From Prosthecochloris marina (lineage in GTDB: Bacteria > Bacteroidota > Chlorobiia > Chlorobiales > Chlorobiaceae), in the NCBI RefSeq assembly GCF_003182595.1, contig NZ_PDNZ01000003.1, positions 1 through 64,000 on the forward strand: a stretch of 64,000 nucleotides of DNA, read 5' to 3'. The position numbers and the translations under genes were made by a program. The notes under the pieces are model-generated. The model was not told the DNA's origin. It was given only the letters and a program-made list of their open reading frames with translations, and searched no databases. Position 1 is the first letter of the stretch, and every line of letters starts with the position of its first letter. Of this stretch, positions 39,928-50,281 are shown in pieces.

Positions 39928-40908
39928 ATGGACTTTTCTCAAGAGAAAACCGAAGTTATCGACACAGGAAAACAAACCATCCGTCAAGAAGCGAACGCAC
40001 TCTCCCGCATCGCTGAACTGCTCGATCATAATTTTTATGATGCCACAGAGCTTCTCAGCCAATGCAAGGGGAAAATCATTATTTCCGGAATGGGAAAATC
40101 CGGCATCATAGGTCAGAAAATCGCAGCAACGCTTTCTTCGACAGGTACTACCGCACTCTTCATGCATCCTGCTGAAGCAGCGCATGGGGACCTTGGTGTC
40201 GTTTCGAAAGAGGACTGCGTCATCTGCCTTTCGAAAAGCGGTATGACTGAAGAATTGAACTTCATTCTCCCTGCATTGAGAAAAATAGGGGTTTCCATCC
40301 TGGCATTTACCGGCAACAAACGCTCATACCTTGCGGAGAAAGCCAATATCGTTCTCGATGTGAGTGTAGAGCAGGAAGCCTGCCCATTCGACCTAGCACC
40401 GACAACATCGACAACAGCCATGCTTGCCATGGGTGATGCACTGGCAATGTGTCTGATGAAAATGAAACAGTTCACGCATCATGATTTTGCCGTGACCCAC
40501 CCAAAAGGATCTCTTGGTAAAAGATTAACCATGAAAGTATCGGATATCATGGCCACCGCCGAGGCGTTACCGCTTGTCGAAGAAACAGCCCTGCTTACCG
40601 ATATTATTCTTGAAATGACATCGAAGCGTTTCGGAATGAGTGGAATAACAGACAATGCAGGAAGACTTACGGGAGTTTTTACCGACGGAGACCTTCGAAG
40701 ACTCATTCAAAGCAAAAAAGACATTCTTTCATTACAGGCAAAGGACGTTATGACAAAAGGTCCCAAAACAGTTACTGCGGACACTCTAGCGGAAAAATGC
40801 TTAAGAATTCTCGAATCGCACAGGATAACACAACTGCTTGTCTGTGACAAGGACAACCACCCGGTCGGAATTATCCACATTCATGACCTCATCACGTTAG
40901 GCTTGTAA
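39928..40908 (+). CDS. kdsD: arabinose-5-phosphate isomerase (KpsF/GutQ family)
   Basis: 326 residues. An N-terminal SIS domain with 'ISGMGKSGIIGQKIAATLSSTG' and 'MHPAEAAHGDLGVV' is followed by 'THPKGSLGKRL' and two CBS domains (~205-320). This is the standard KdsD architecture. It converts ribulose-5-phosphate to arabinose-5-phosphate, the first step of Kdo synthesis for LPS, fitting lpxB nearby. It is convergent with zwf, whose product chain (6-phosphogluconate to ribulose-5-phosphate) would supply its substrate. Confidence 0.92.
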   Translation: MDFSQEKTEVIDTGKQTIRQEANALSRIAELLDHNFYDATELLSQCKGKIIISGMGKSGIIGQKIAATLSSTGTTALFMHPAEAAHGDLGVVSKEDCVICLSKSGMTEELNFILPALRKIGVSILAFTGNKRSYLAEKANIVLDVSVEQEACPFDLAPTTSTTAMLAMGDALAMCLMKMKQFTHHDFAVTHPKGSLGKRLTMKVSDIMATAEALPLVEETALLTDIILEMTSKRFGMSGITDNAGRLTGVFTDGDLRRLIQSKKDILSLQAKDVMTKGPKTVTADTLAEKCLRILESHRITQLLVCDKDNHPVGIIHIHDLITLGL

Positions 40909-40934
40909 GAGTCTCTATCATGGGAAAAAAGCTG

Positions 40935-42359
40935 TCACCACTCGGTATATGGCCCCCATGAATGAACCGGATAGGGGTCGGGCTCGACATGTTTGAATGA
41001 GTCCCGGATGCCGTCAATGACACGCCAACTGCTCTCCACTGCATCCTGGCGGATAAAATTCATCTGGTCTCCGGCCATTGCATCGAGGAGTAGATGCTGA
41101 TAGGGCGTCATCTGCTCGTGCTCAAAAGATGTCTTATAATCAAATTTCATAAAAACCGGATCGGTCACCAATTCTTTACCGGGTCTTTTGGATCCAAACC
41201 GAATAGCGATCGTTTCTTCAGGCTGGATTTGTATGATAATTTGATTTGCAGTGTAGCTGCAACTTTGAGGAGGACCGAAAAAGTTTTGCGGGGGACACTT
41301 GAATGTAATAACTATTTCAGTCACCTGTTTTGCAAGATTCTTGCCGGCCTTCATGATGAAAGGGACATCTTTCCACCGCCAGTTATCGACATACCATCGA
41401 ACGGCAGCAAATGTTTCAACTGTCGAATCAGAAGCCACATTCTGTTCATTTCTATAGCCGTCATATTGTCCAAGCATAACATGATCCCGGACATTGTCTT
41501 TTGTCAATGGCCGCAGCGAACGGAAGACTTTCTCTTTTTCATCACGCACAGCGTCTGCACTCAGATCGACAGGGGGCTCCATAGCAATTGCCGCGAGTAA
41601 TTGAAGACCATGATTTTGTATGATGTCTCGAAGCAGGCCTGATTTTTCATAATATGCTCCTCTGGTTCTGATACCGAAATCCTCAGCAATTGTAATACTG
41701 ACATTCTCTATATATTGCCTGTTCCACAACGGTTCGAACATACCGTTGGAAAAACGGAACACAAGAATGTTCTGCACCGGTTCCTTACCAAGATAGTGGT
41801 CTATACGGTATACCTGCTCTTCATGAAAAACCCGGCCAACTATGGTATTCAGCTCACGAGCGCTCGTGAGGTCAAACCCGTAGGGTTTTTCAACCACTAT
41901 TTTGCGCCATCCCCTGCAAGCCTCACTCTTACCTCCGAGATCCGCTTTTTCAAGATTATCAATAATGTGTGGCGCCAGGCTGGGCGGTGTCGCAAGATAA
42001 AAAAGCAGATTGCTGCATGAAGAGTCGCTCATAACCACCTTGTCTATTTCATGCCGCAAGAGAATATACCCTTCAGTTTCGGTCAAATCGGCACGAACAT
42101 AGAAAAGGTTGTTGCAAAACAGGTCAAGAGTTTCGGTATTTGCAAGGGAATCAGGTGCATGTGCCTGAACGCTCTGTCTGGCATAAGCCCGAAACCCTTT
42201 ATGATCAATCGCTGAACGGGCCACGCCTATAACCCTGTACTTCTCAGGCAACTGTTTCCAGCGGGCAAGCTGATACAGTGACGGCAAAAGCTTTCTCGAC
42301 GAGAGATCGCTTTCGGCACCAAACAAAACAAAGGTGAAATTGTCGAGTTGCTGGTCCAT
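40935..42359 (-). CDS. zwf: glucose-6-phosphate dehydrogenase
   Basis: 474 residues. The catalytic signature '[13 protein letters not shown]' and 'RNRQYIENV'-like region ('[18 protein letters not shown]') are intact, as are 'AGKNL' and the C-terminal substrate-binding residues. The N-terminal coenzyme loop is unusual: the family GASGDLA is here GAESDLS (residues 14-20), which removes one glycine of the fingerprint. The enzyme oxidises glucose-6-phosphate to 6-phosphogluconolactone, making NADPH or NADH; the altered loop could shift cofactor use. The paired gnd gene lies 11 bp upstream on the same strand. No lactonase gene is present here. Confidence 0.9.
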   Translation of the reverse strand: MDQQLDNFTFVLFGAESDLSSRKLLPSLYQLARWKQLPEKYRVIGVARSAIDHKGFRAYARQSVQAHAPDSLANTETLDLFCNNLFYVRADLTETEGYILLRHEIDKVVMSDSSCSNLLFYLATPPSLAPHIIDNLEKADLGGKSEACRGWRKIVVEKPYGFDLTSARELNTIVGRVFHEEQVYRIDHYLGKEPVQNILVFRFSNGMFEPLWNRQYIENVSITIAEDFGIRTRGAYYEKSGLLRDIIQNHGLQLLAAIAMEPPVDLSADAVRDEKEKVFRSLRPLTKDNVRDHVMLGQYDGYRNEQNVASDSTVETFAAVRWYVDNWRWKDVPFIMKAGKNLAKQVTEIVITFKCPPQNFFGPPQSCSYTANQIIIQIQPEETIAIRFGSKRPGKELVTDPVFMKFDYKTSFEHEQMTPYQHLLLDAMAGDQMNFIRQDAVESSWRVIDGIRDSFKHVEPDPYPVHSWGPYTEW

Positions 42360-42370
42360 GAGTTCCGATA

Positions 42371-43273
42371 CTATTTTTCTTTCGGAGTAAATCCATGCCC
42401 GCCGAATTCATGACGAAGAGCCGCCACAACTTTATCCGAAAAATTGTCTTTCGATCGCGAACGGTACCTCCGGAACAAAGCATCTGCAATAACAGGAATG
42501 GCAACCCCCTTTTCAAGGGCGGTCTCAACCATCCATTTTCCTTCACCGGAATCGGCAATTTCCCCGGAAAGATAACCGAGTTCTCCGTCCTTCTCAAAAG
42601 CTCTCGCTACAAGATCCATAAGCCAACCTCTTATAACCGAACCGTTCGCCCATACTCTTGCAACTTCCTGATGATCAAATACAAATCCGCTGTTCTGGAG
42701 AACATCAAACCCTTCTCCAATAGCTTGCATCATACCATATTCAATGCCGTTATGAACCATCTTCGCGAAATGTCCTGCCCCACTTTCCCCCATATATCCA
42801 TAACCACCGGATACACACATATCTCTGAAAAGAGGAACTAGCGACAAAAAAACCTCCCGATCTCCGCCGACCATCATACAAGCCCCGTTTCTCGCACCTT
42901 CAAGACCACCACTTGTGCCAACATCCATAAAACTGATCCCTCTTTCGGCAAGCGTTTTACTCCTTCTGACAGTGTCATGATAGCTGGAATTTCCGCCGTC
43001 TATGACAACATCACCATCTTCAAGTAACGGTAAAAGAGAATCTAGCGTCCTATCAACTGGCTCACCTGATGGAACCATAAGCCAGCAAACCCTTGGAACA
43101 GCAAGCTGAGCAACCATTTTTTCAAGTGACTCAGCAGGAGAAGCCCCCTTTCCAGCAAGCTTTTCAACAGCTTCTTCGGAAAGATCATACACAACCACTT
43201 CATGTCGGTGAGCAAGAATGTTTTCTACCATATTCTCGCCCATTTTCCCTAGTCCCACAAACCCCAGTTTCAT
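42371..43273 (-). CDS. gnd: 6-phosphogluconate dehydrogenase, short (GndA/YqeC) form
   Basis: 300 residues, the short decarboxylating form. N-terminal '[16 protein letters not shown]' binds the dinucleotide; '[10 protein letters not shown]', '[13 protein letters not shown]' and '[18 protein letters not shown]' are active-site motifs with the conserved Lys and Asn. It makes ribulose-5-phosphate and CO2. Short forms are often NAD+-dependent; the acidic residue at the end of the second strand (VVVYD) would agree. It directly precedes zwf, giving a two-gene oxidative pentose phosphate unit, and begins just after the histidine kinase stop on the same strand. Confidence 0.92.
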   Translation of the reverse strand: MKLGFVGLGKMGENMVENILAHRHEVVVYDLSEEAVEKLAGKGASPAESLEKMVAQLAVPRVCWLMVPSGEPVDRTLDSLLPLLEDGDVVIDGGNSSYHDTVRRSKTLAERGISFMDVGTSGGLEGARNGACMMVGGDREVFLSLVPLFRDMCVSGGYGYMGESGAGHFAKMVHNGIEYGMMQAIGEGFDVLQNSGFVFDHQEVARVWANGSVIRGWLMDLVARAFEKDGELGYLSGEIADSGEGKWMVETALEKGVAIPVIADALFRRYRSRSKDNFSDKVVAALRHEFGGHGFTPKEK

Positions 43274-43276
43274 CGA

Positions 43277-46237
43277 TTATATTCCTCCGCTTTCTACATT
43301 CCCTTTCTTCATCCATCCTGCAGATTCGATTTTTTCTTTTAAAGTGGTAAACTGCTCCTCAAAATACGGCAATAATCGAAATGCTTTAGAAAGATCTCCC
43401 GACCTCGCTGCAGTTTCTATCGCTGCTGCTGCTTTCGAAAACAGCTGTCCACCAACAAGAAGCGCTGCGCCCTTTATAGCATGGGCTGTCAAATATGCTT
43501 TTTCAGCATCATTCTTTGTGATGGCAGCTTTCAATACCGTAATCTGCCGGGGAACATCGCCAAGAAAATTTTCAATAATAACGCCAGCAACATCCTTGTC
43601 CTCTTTTAGTCTCCCAAGCATTTCTTTTTCCTGAAAGATAGCGCTATCGTCAATCATACTATCATTGGAGTTGTTATTCTCATGTGTCGTAGTGAGAGAA
43701 AGCGTGAATGAGGACTTTTCCGCAAGATATTTCTCGAGCAGTAGCGTAAACTCGGATTTTCTTACCGGTTTTGCCATGTAGTCATCCATCCCCGCATCAA
43801 GGCATTTTTCTCGATCGCCTTTCATTGCATTTGCTGTAATCGCGATGATAGGCACCTGCGGGTTTTTTACATTGTGCTTTCCCTGCCTTGTACGTTTCGC
43901 TGTTTCGTATCCATCCATTTCAGGCATTTGACAATCCATCAAAACAAGATCATAACGAACCGCACCCATAGCCTGAAGAGCCTCGACCCCATTGTGCACA
44001 ACATCGGCATTATATCCTTCTTTTTGAAGCATCGAAAGCAACACCAACTGGTTCACCTGACTATCCTCAACCAAAAGTATCTTGAACTTCTGCCTTTTCT
44101 TTCTCGGAATTCCGGAAACACCTCTGACAACCCTCTCCGAACGCTCCGGAACAGAACCCTTACACTTCATGATCTCAAGAACACATGCATAGAGTTCCTT
44201 CCCTCGTATAGGCTTCTGCAAATGCGCACTTACATATTTCCACGGAATCCATTGTAGATCTGCAGTCGGCTCTGAAGGGGTCAAGACAACAAGAGAGCTT
44301 TCTTTAAGCACCCCTCCTATTGTTTGAATGGTCTCTTTTATTTTGCGATCATAGCTCGATACGGCAATCAAAACAATATCCCAGGGCACAGCTTTTTCTG
44401 CATCCTGTTTAATTTTCTTCAAGCCGGAGCCACAATCCACAGCCTCATCAAAAGAACAGTTCCAGAGCGAAAAAAATATTTTAATCAATTTTCTGGAAGC
44501 CATACAGGGATCGATCAGAAAAACCCTCACACCAGAAAGCTGGACGTTTTTCTCATTCGCATGCGTTTCCGATCGACTCTGCTTGACAAGGTCAATCGAA
44601 AACCAAAACATGGAGCCCTTGCCAAGAGCGCTTCTTAAGTGTATTCTCCCGCCCATTTTTTTGGCGAGCTTGTTTGAAATGGAAAGCCCAAGTCCTGTTC
44701 CACCATACTTCCTGATAGTTGAACCATCAGCTTGCACAAAAGGTTCAAAAATTGCTTCTATACGGCTTTCGTCAATACCGATACCGGTATCGGACACAGT
44801 AAAACGCACCCGTACATGGTCTCCGGATGCTTCTTCGAGCTCTACGTTCACCAGAATTTCACCTTCATGAGTAAACTTGACAGCATTGCTGATGAGATTG
44901 ACAAGTATCTGTTTGATTCGGCTTGGATCTCCTTTTAAACGAAAAGGAATATTGTAATCAGGTAGAAAAGTATAGTTGATCCCTTTTTTTCTGGCTCTAT
45001 ATGCAAACATCTCCATGATCTCTTCCAACAGATCCAGCAGGTCGAAATCGATCTGCTCGATTTCAAGCTTGTCAGCCTCTATTTTTGAAAAATCAAGAAT
45101 GTCGTTTACCAGGTAAAGCAGGTTTTTCCCACTTGCATTGATCGTTTCGACAAACTTTCTCTGCTCTGCATTAAGCCCGGACTCAAGGAGGAGCTCAGAC
45201 ATACCGATAACCCCGTTCATCGGTGTGCGAATTTCATGGCTCATATTCGCCAAGAACTCGCTTTTAGCCCGATTTGCCGCTTCTGCCTCGGTTGCCATTC
45301 GGTTTGCACGAGAGATCGATTCCTCCAGCTTCCGGTTCGCTGTCATCAGCTCGTTTCTTGCCCTGTTAGCATCCTCGACAAGATTTATAAGCGCATCCCT
45401 CTGCTGCCGCTTGAGGATCTCGGGATCCACATTTTTTTCGTGCTGCTTTTTTTCAGAATAACCGCCTTTGTTATTTCTGGCTTCTCTGCTTACAGCGTAA
45501 AGCGGGGGATCACCAAGCTTGGCACAAAGCCTGTTAACCTCTTCTTTAAGCTCGAGATTCCGCTGTTCTCTGCCAACCATAAACCGATTGAATCGCTCGA
45601 GATCATCGAGCGAACGTTTAAGCTCCTTCTCTATTCTCTTCCGTTCGGAAATATCGGTAGATATCATCACAACCGAGGTCACGCTCCCATCTTGAACACA
45701 AGGCCCAAACCGTGACTCGACATCAACAACCGTGCCATTCTGTAGCTCGATTCTGCTTTCCAGCTTCGCCTGTTTACCCGTCCTGAAAACCCTGTCAATC
45801 GTAGTATGGTAAATCTCGCGCTGATCCCCGGCAATATGCTCGCAGAAGTGTTCTCCTACCGCCATTCCCTTCCCGTGACCTGGCATACCACGGTTGAGGT
45901 AAATGATCTTGTGGGAAGCATCGACAGCAACGATCGTATCAGGACTGTTAGAAAGTATCGAGCCCAGAGTATTTTCACTTTTACGAAGCGATATGAGCGT
46001 GGCATCGAGTTTTTCTGTCGACAGCTCAAGTTCATAGTTTTTGTCCTCGAGCTGTCTTCTCAAATCAGATAACTCTATGGACTTTCTAATCAAGTTTATA
46101 TTCTGATCCCTGAGAGCATTCTGCTTTTCAAGCAGTTCCTGCTCTATCTTTTTACTCTCAAGAGCCTGATACTGCAAAATATTCAACTGCAGCTCAAGTT
46201 CTTCATATGAAGGCTTTCTAGTTTTCCTGCTATCCAT
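43277..46237 (-). CDS. hybrid sensor histidine kinase (PAS - HisKA - HATPase - pseudo-receiver - receiver - Hpt)
   Basis: 986 residues with no membrane segment. Order: N-terminal coiled coil (~10-95), PAS domain (~92-200), second coiled coil (~200-325), HisKA with His334 ('[12 protein letters not shown]'), HATPase with N box near 447-455, 'DTGIGI' and 'GGTGLGL', a degenerate receiver (~569-690) in which the phosphate-accepting Asp is Ala625 though the late Lys675 remains, a functional receiver (~718-835, Asp768 in '[11 protein letters not shown]'), and an Hpt domain with His919 ('AHAIKGAA'). A cytoplasmic phosphorelay kinase; the output regulator is not adjacent. The FIST protein gene lies 15 bp upstream and probably provides the input. 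Confidence 0.93.
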   Translation of the reverse strand: MDSRKTRKPSYEELELQLNILQYQALESKKIEQELLEKQNALRDQNINLIRKSIELSDLRRQLEDKNYELELSTEKLDATLISLRKSENTLGSILSNSPDTIVAVDASHKIIYLNRGMPGHGKGMAVGEHFCEHIAGDQREIYHTTIDRVFRTGKQAKLESRIELQNGTVVDVESRFGPCVQDGSVTSVVMISTDISERKRIEKELKRSLDDLERFNRFMVGREQRNLELKEEVNRLCAKLGDPPLYAVSREARNNKGGYSEKKQHEKNVDPEILKRQQRDALINLVEDANRARNELMTANRKLEESISRANRMATEAEAANRAKSEFLANMSHEIRTPMNGVIGMSELLLESGLNAEQRKFVETINASGKNLLYLVNDILDFSKIEADKLEIEQIDFDLLDLLEEIMEMFAYRARKKGINYTFLPDYNIPFRLKGDPSRIKQILVNLISNAVKFTHEGEILVNVELEEASGDHVRVRFTVSDTGIGIDESRIEAIFEPFVQADGSTIRKYGGTGLGLSISNKLAKKMGGRIHLRSALGKGSMFWFSIDLVKQSRSETHANEKNVQLSGVRVFLIDPCMASRKLIKIFFSLWNCSFDEAVDCGSGLKKIKQDAEKAVPWDIVLIAVSSYDRKIKETIQTIGGVLKESSLVVLTPSEPTADLQWIPWKYVSAHLQKPIRGKELYACVLEIMKCKGSVPERSERVVRGVSGIPRKKRQKFKILLVEDSQVNQLVLLSMLQKEGYNADVVHNGVEALQAMGAVRYDLVLMDCQMPEMDGYETAKRTRQGKHNVKNPQVPIIAITANAMKGDREKCLDAGMDDYMAKPVRKSEFTLLLEKYLAEKSSFTLSLTTTHENNNSNDSMIDDSAIFQEKEMLGRLKEDKDVAGVIIENFLGDVPRQITVLKAAITKNDAEKAYLTAHAIKGAALLVGGQLFSKAAAAIETAARSGDLSKAFRLLPYFEEQFTTLKEKIESAGWMKKGNVESGGI

Positions 46238-46252
46238 TTGTTTGAGAAAGGA

Positions 46253-47458
46253 TTATGCCGATCCAAGCACCCATAGAACCACGGTTTCATTATGAAACTT
46301 GGCTTCTGCGAGCTTTTCAACAGAGCTATCGATTGGCCCGATCTCTCCATAAGTATAAAAACCTATAATCGGTACGTCGTATCCGAGGCACTTCCGGACG
46401 ACCTCAACCTCTTCGGAAGTTCTTCTGCCAAGTACAAGTTTTCGTCCAACACAGCTGAACATGACGATCAGTTCCGGTTTTACGCCTCGAAGACGTCCCA
46501 TTGCCTGTTGAGCTGCCTCACGTGCACCGTTGATAACATCTCCTCTTGAACCGGATGTAAGCGTTACGGCACTGCCTTCAGGTATGGAAGCTGTGAAAGT
46601 AATAGTCCCTTCTTTCTTATCCACGTTCAAGCCGCAACGAAGCTGAAAATACCTTTCACCAGAGGAACCCGCATCTTCATCGATCAGCCCGAATGGATAC
46701 TCCATACAGATCCCTGGCAGTCTCTTGAAACGCTCTTCACCAAGAAATTCACGATACAAACCCAAGGCGCTGACATTATCGAATTCTTTGACAACGTTCC
46801 CTTCCGAAGAAGTACAGTAGAAACTATTGCCTATGGACTCAAAACCACTTCTCACACCTATACCGGTTCGAAAATCCCCTTTCAGAGAAACAAGAAGACC
46901 AACAATGGCATCCCGGTAAACCCTGCCGTTATAATATTGAAACGTATGCTTGAAACGCATATCATCACCGAGATACCCTCCGACAATCTCAAAGCTTTTT
47001 CCAAGAACGTCTTGAAGACCTTTAAGCACTTTCAACCCATCACCACCCATTCCGTTAGGAAACACCAGCAGAGAAGACGCCTCTTCGATAACGGCACCGG
47101 AACAGATATCAGCAATCAACGCCCTGGCGCAGGCATCTTCATCATTGCTCATATGCAATCCGATTCCCGGATCAAATGTTAACATCGGGGAGGTTATTGC
47201 CATAACCACAACCGATCCTTCGGAAAAACCCTCCGGCGAAATTTCTCCGGCAGTTGTTCCACCAACCATTGGAACTTCTCCGGCTACGGCATTAATCCCT
47301 GACAACAAAGCTTTATGGTCAAACCGCATTGCTCCGAAAACAATCAGAACATCTGCTTTTCCTTCTGTTTTTTCAAAAGCGAGCTTGCACGCTTCTGCAC
47401 CTGCATCATGAGAGTTTTCAAGATGACTCGTCCCAACACCAACGGTTAATGCAGACAT
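46253..47458 (-). CDS. FIST-domain sensor protein
   Basis: 401 residues. The N-terminal FIST_N pattern ('ADVLIVFGAM', 'VPMVGGTTAGEISPEG', 'IEEASSLLVFPNGMGG') is followed by FIST_C with 'PELIVMFSCVGRKLVLGRRTSEEVEVV' and 'IIGFYTYGEIGPI'. FIST proteins are predicted cytoplasmic sensors of small ligands such as amino acids, usually encoded beside or fused to signalling proteins. Here the gene immediately precedes the hybrid kinase, which has a coiled coil and PAS domain but no ligand domain of its own, so it may act in trans on that kinase. Confidence 0.88.
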   Translation of the reverse strand: MSALTVGVGTSHLENSHDAGAEACKLAFEKTEGKADVLIVFGAMRFDHKALLSGINAVAGEVPMVGGTTAGEISPEGFSEGSVVVMAITSPMLTFDPGIGLHMSNDEDACARALIADICSGAVIEEASSLLVFPNGMGGDGLKVLKGLQDVLGKSFEIVGGYLGDDMRFKHTFQYYNGRVYRDAIVGLLVSLKGDFRTGIGVRSGFESIGNSFYCTSSEGNVVKEFDNVSALGLYREFLGEERFKRLPGICMEYPFGLIDEDAGSSGERYFQLRCGLNVDKKEGTITFTASIPEGSAVTLTSGSRGDVINGAREAAQQAMGRLRGVKPELIVMFSCVGRKLVLGRRTSEEVEVVRKCLGYDVPIIGFYTYGEIGPIDSSVEKLAEAKFHNETVVLWVLGSA

Positions 47459-47787
47459 TTTTTTGATACTTCAGTTGAGCATTTCAACCTACCCCCATGC
47501 GGATAAGCTATCCCGTTTCTCATCCAAGAAAAAACTCGTATGAATGATGATTGCTTGCTATACCTGGAGATACCGGGGGAAACTTTAGCTTACGCAAAAT
47601 ACTTATTTTATGCATTATTCCCACCTTTGCCGAGCCCTAAAATAGCCGAAGATAAGAATCAAAAAGCATAGTTGAGATATTTGAAAAGAATCAAATAACA
47701 CCGTTTTTGGATACAGTATAATCCAACAGAGAACCGTTGATTCTTTCGTTGAGAGAACTGTCGGACGGAAGTGCAATTACGTAATAT
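47459..47787. other. 329-bp intergenic region, no gene seen
   Basis: It lies between the start of the FIST gene and the end of the SIMPL gene, both on the minus strand, so it should hold the FIST-kinase promoter. A TATAAT occurs on the plus strand at 47717 but has no suitable -35 element and no gene to serve. No repeat, RNA gene or convincing promoter identified. Confidence 0.4.
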
Positions 47788-48507
47788 CTAATCGACCAGA
47801 TAATACTCCAGGGTGGAAACGACTCTAACTTTTTTTATGTGGGGAGTATTACTGTCGCGATCTGTAATAGAAAACTGCCCCTGGCTTGCACGTTTGATTT
47901 TTCCAAGGCGGCTGCCTGAATCAGCCGCAAACTTTTCGGCAACAGCTCTGGCGTTGTTCGTTGCCGACTCTATCATGGCAGGTTTGACTTCGTTGAGCTT
48001 CGTATACAGATACTCGGTACGGGCTTCATAATTCTCTCCGGCAATGGCGATTCCCTTGCTTCCAAGTTCACTGAGGTTTCCCCTTGCCTGTCTTATCCGT
48101 TCGATATCCTCACTATAAACGCTCACCGTCGACCGCCCTGTATAACGAAACCTGTAACGGCTTGCATCACCATACCCCTGCGCTTGACGGTCGGTAAACG
48201 ATGGTGGAGAGACTGAAATTTCTTTCTCTGAAAAACCTTTTTGCAGCAAAAAATCCCTAACACTATCATTTTGCTCTGTCAATGCCTCGACGAGAAATGA
48301 AAGCTCATCGGCTGTAACCGAAAAAGTAATGGGCCAGATAGCAATATCGGCATGAACCTCACGCTCAGCCAATCCTTTTACCTTCACTGTTCTTTCATAT
48401 GCCTTGAAGCGAGTGAATCCTTCGGCAATGACATATGCCGATACAATGAGCCCGACACAAAGCAAAGCTCCCAGTATAAAAGATTCTGCTATTCGTTTTT
48501 CTTTCAT
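47788..48507 (-). CDS. SIMPL domain (DUF541) protein, membrane-anchored
   Basis: About 239 residues from ATG 48507 (a GTG ten codons upstream is possible; AGG sits before the ATG). One N-terminal membrane segment ('FILGALLCVGLIVSAYVIAEGF') is followed by the SIMPL/YggE fold: 'VKVKGLAEREVHADIAIWPITF', 'YRFRYTGRSTVSVYSEDIERI', and 'ARAVAEKFAADSGSRLGKI'. Family members are periplasmic or surface proteins; some bind SIMPL kinase partners in animals, and in bacteria BP26/YggE have roles in stress, but the function is not settled. No partner gene seen. Confidence 0.82.
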   Translation of the reverse strand: MKEKRIAESFILGALLCVGLIVSAYVIAEGFTRFKAYERTVKVKGLAEREVHADIAIWPITFSVTADELSFLVEALTEQNDSVRDFLLQKGFSEKEISVSPPSFTDRQAQGYGDASRYRFRYTGRSTVSVYSEDIERIRQARGNLSELGSKGIAIAGENYEARTEYLYTKLNEVKPAMIESATNNARAVAEKFAADSGSRLGKIKRASQGQFSITDRDSNTPHIKKVRVVSTLEYYLVD

Positions 48508-48841
48508 GAGACCTGAATCTGCATTGTTAGCTTGCACTCTACGGTAATAAGTTATGAAATTGCTGCATTTTTCTATCGCTCACCATCAAGTTCCTTTGTG
48601 CTCACATTCTTTACTATTTTTGCTGAAACCAAAGGGTTATACCTCATGAAATGAAAAAGACATTTTTTACAGTTACCGCTCGACTGAAAACAATTATGGC
48701 TCCAGTGAAACATATGGATAAATGACTCAACAAAGTTCGTTCATCGCTAATAAATTTGCATCTCATTAAACGATTGTTGAGATTTTCATAGAGAGGTGCA
48801 TCTACGGTGTTCTATTCACAGGTATTCAACTGTAATAGATT
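48508..48841. other. 334-bp divergent intergenic region, no gene seen
   Basis: The gap between the leftward SIMPL gene and the rightward GCS2-like gene. It must contain both promoters, but no clear -35/-10 pair with proper spacing stood out. The sequence is AT-rich with no notable inverted repeat. Confidence 0.4.
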
Positions 48842-50281
48842 ATGGGCAGTAATATCGACCACGATGTTTTCAAAGACGCGGATTTTCGCCAGTTCCGGGA
48901 AAACCTGAGAAAAGAAACAAAAATCCTGATGGACTGGTTTTCTTCGGATGTTTTCGAAAAAAAAGGCGACATGTGCGGTTTTGAGCTTGAAGGCTGGTTG
49001 GTAAACGAAAACTACACCCCTGCCCCTCGAAACGAGGAGTTTCTTAAAAGGGTCAAAAGCCACCTCGTCGTACCGGAGCTATCGCAGTATAATTTTGAAA
49101 TAAATACCACTCCTCAACCTTTCGATAAAAATCTCCCGGTCTATTTGCGGCAAGAGCTGTCAAAAACCTGGCGATCTTGTGCTTCCAATGCAGAAACCAT
49201 GGGTTGCAAAATACTCATGATAGGTATTCTCCCAACTATCGAGGACCGAATGCTTACCTTGCAACACATTTCTCATCTGCAGCGGTATGCAGCCCTGAAC
49301 CGAGAGATACTGCGTTCAAGAGAACGCAAGCCACTGAAAATCCATATCGAGGGAGAACTCGAAACACTCGATGCCACACATCATGATGTTATGGCCGAGG
49401 CTGCAACGACATCGTTGCAGATACACCTGCAGGTTTCACCCACCACTGCCGCCCGCCAATACAATATAGCACAGATACTATCCGCTCCTATGGTTGCACT
49501 CACGGCCAACGCGCCCTTTCTTTTTGGCAAGAAGCTTTGGAATGAAACCAGAATACCGCTTTTCGAACAGGCTGTCAAGCTGCCGTCCTTTTACGACAAG
49601 ACCGGCAGGGTCATTTCAAGAGTGACATTCGGAAGTGGTTATGTCCGTAGCTCTCTAAAAGAAATATTTCTCGAAAATCTCGATGGCTTCCCCATACTTC
49701 TTCCTGAAATATTCGATGAAGATTTCAACTGGTTGAATCATCTGAGACTTCATAACGGCACTATCTGGAGATGGAACCGTCCATTGATTGGTCTCAACGA
49801 CAAAGGAACGCCTCACTTGAGAATCGAGCATCGCATCCCCTCTGCAGGCCCGTCTATTCCGGATGTCATAGCAAACATCCTCTTTTTCTATGGGGCAATG
49901 TGCTACTTGCTCGAAGAGGACAAGCCTCCTGAGCAGGACATTCCCTTTGAAGACGCAAGAAAAAACTTCTATCTGGCTGCAAAAGAGGGACTCGATGCCC
50001 ACATCGTATGGAAATCAAGAAAGCGATCGACTGTCAGGGAAATTCTGCTGGAAGATCTCCTTATTGGAGCAAGCTGCTCTTTAGAGAAAAAAGGAATTGA
50101 TCTTGAACAGATACGGTATACTATTGATGAAATACTCAAACCTCGTGTCATCACCGGAAAAACCGGCTCAACCTGGCAAAAAGAGTATATTGATCATCAC
50201 GGCCCGCAGTTTCAGGAGATGACCCATGCATATCATGAGAACCAAAATAAACAGCTACCAGTACACTCATGGAAAATCTAA
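48842..50281 (+). CDS. GCS2-like carboxylate-amine ligase (glutamate-cysteine ligase family)
   Basis: 479 residues. Resembles the glutamate-cysteine ligase family 2: 'CGFELEGWLVNENYTPAP' near residue 47 supplies the early acidic nucleotide/metal ligand, 'LSQYNFEINTTPQPF' matches the substrate-binding 'ELxxNQ/E' motif, and 'TSLQIHLQVSP' matches the 'HxHxQ'-type strand. It would join glutamate or a similar acid to an amine using ATP. The true acceptor is uncertain: studied green sulfur bacteria use N-methyl-bacillithiol and not glutathione, and no gshB is adjacent. Its 3' end overlaps a deacylase gene by 13 bp, so the two act together or in opposition on one class of metabolite. Confidence 0.68.
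   Translation: MGSNIDHDVFKDADFRQFRENLRKETKILMDWFSSDVFEKKGDMCGFELEGWLVNENYTPAPRNEEFLKRVKSHLVVPELSQYNFEINTTPQPFDKNLPVYLRQELSKTWRSCASNAETMGCKILMIGILPTIEDRMLTLQHISHLQRYAALNREILRSRERKPLKIHIEGELETLDATHHDVMAEAATTSLQIHLQVSPTTAARQYNIAQILSAPMVALTANAPFLFGKKLWNETRIPLFEQAVKLPSFYDKTGRVISRVTFGSGYVRSSLKEIFLENLDGFPILLPEIFDEDFNWLNHLRLHNGTIWRWNRPLIGLNDKGTPHLRIEHRIPSAGPSIPDVIANILFFYGAMCYLLEEDKPPEQDIPFEDARKNFYLAAKEGLDAHIVWKSRKRSTVREILLEDLLIGASCSLEKKGIDLEQIRYTIDEILKPRVITGKTGSTWQKEYIDHHGPQFQEMTHAYHENQNKQLPVHSWKI

Noticed and set aside
47700..47722. Promoter on the plus strand (TATAAT at 47717)
   Set aside because: No -35 element at suitable spacing and no rightward gene follows.
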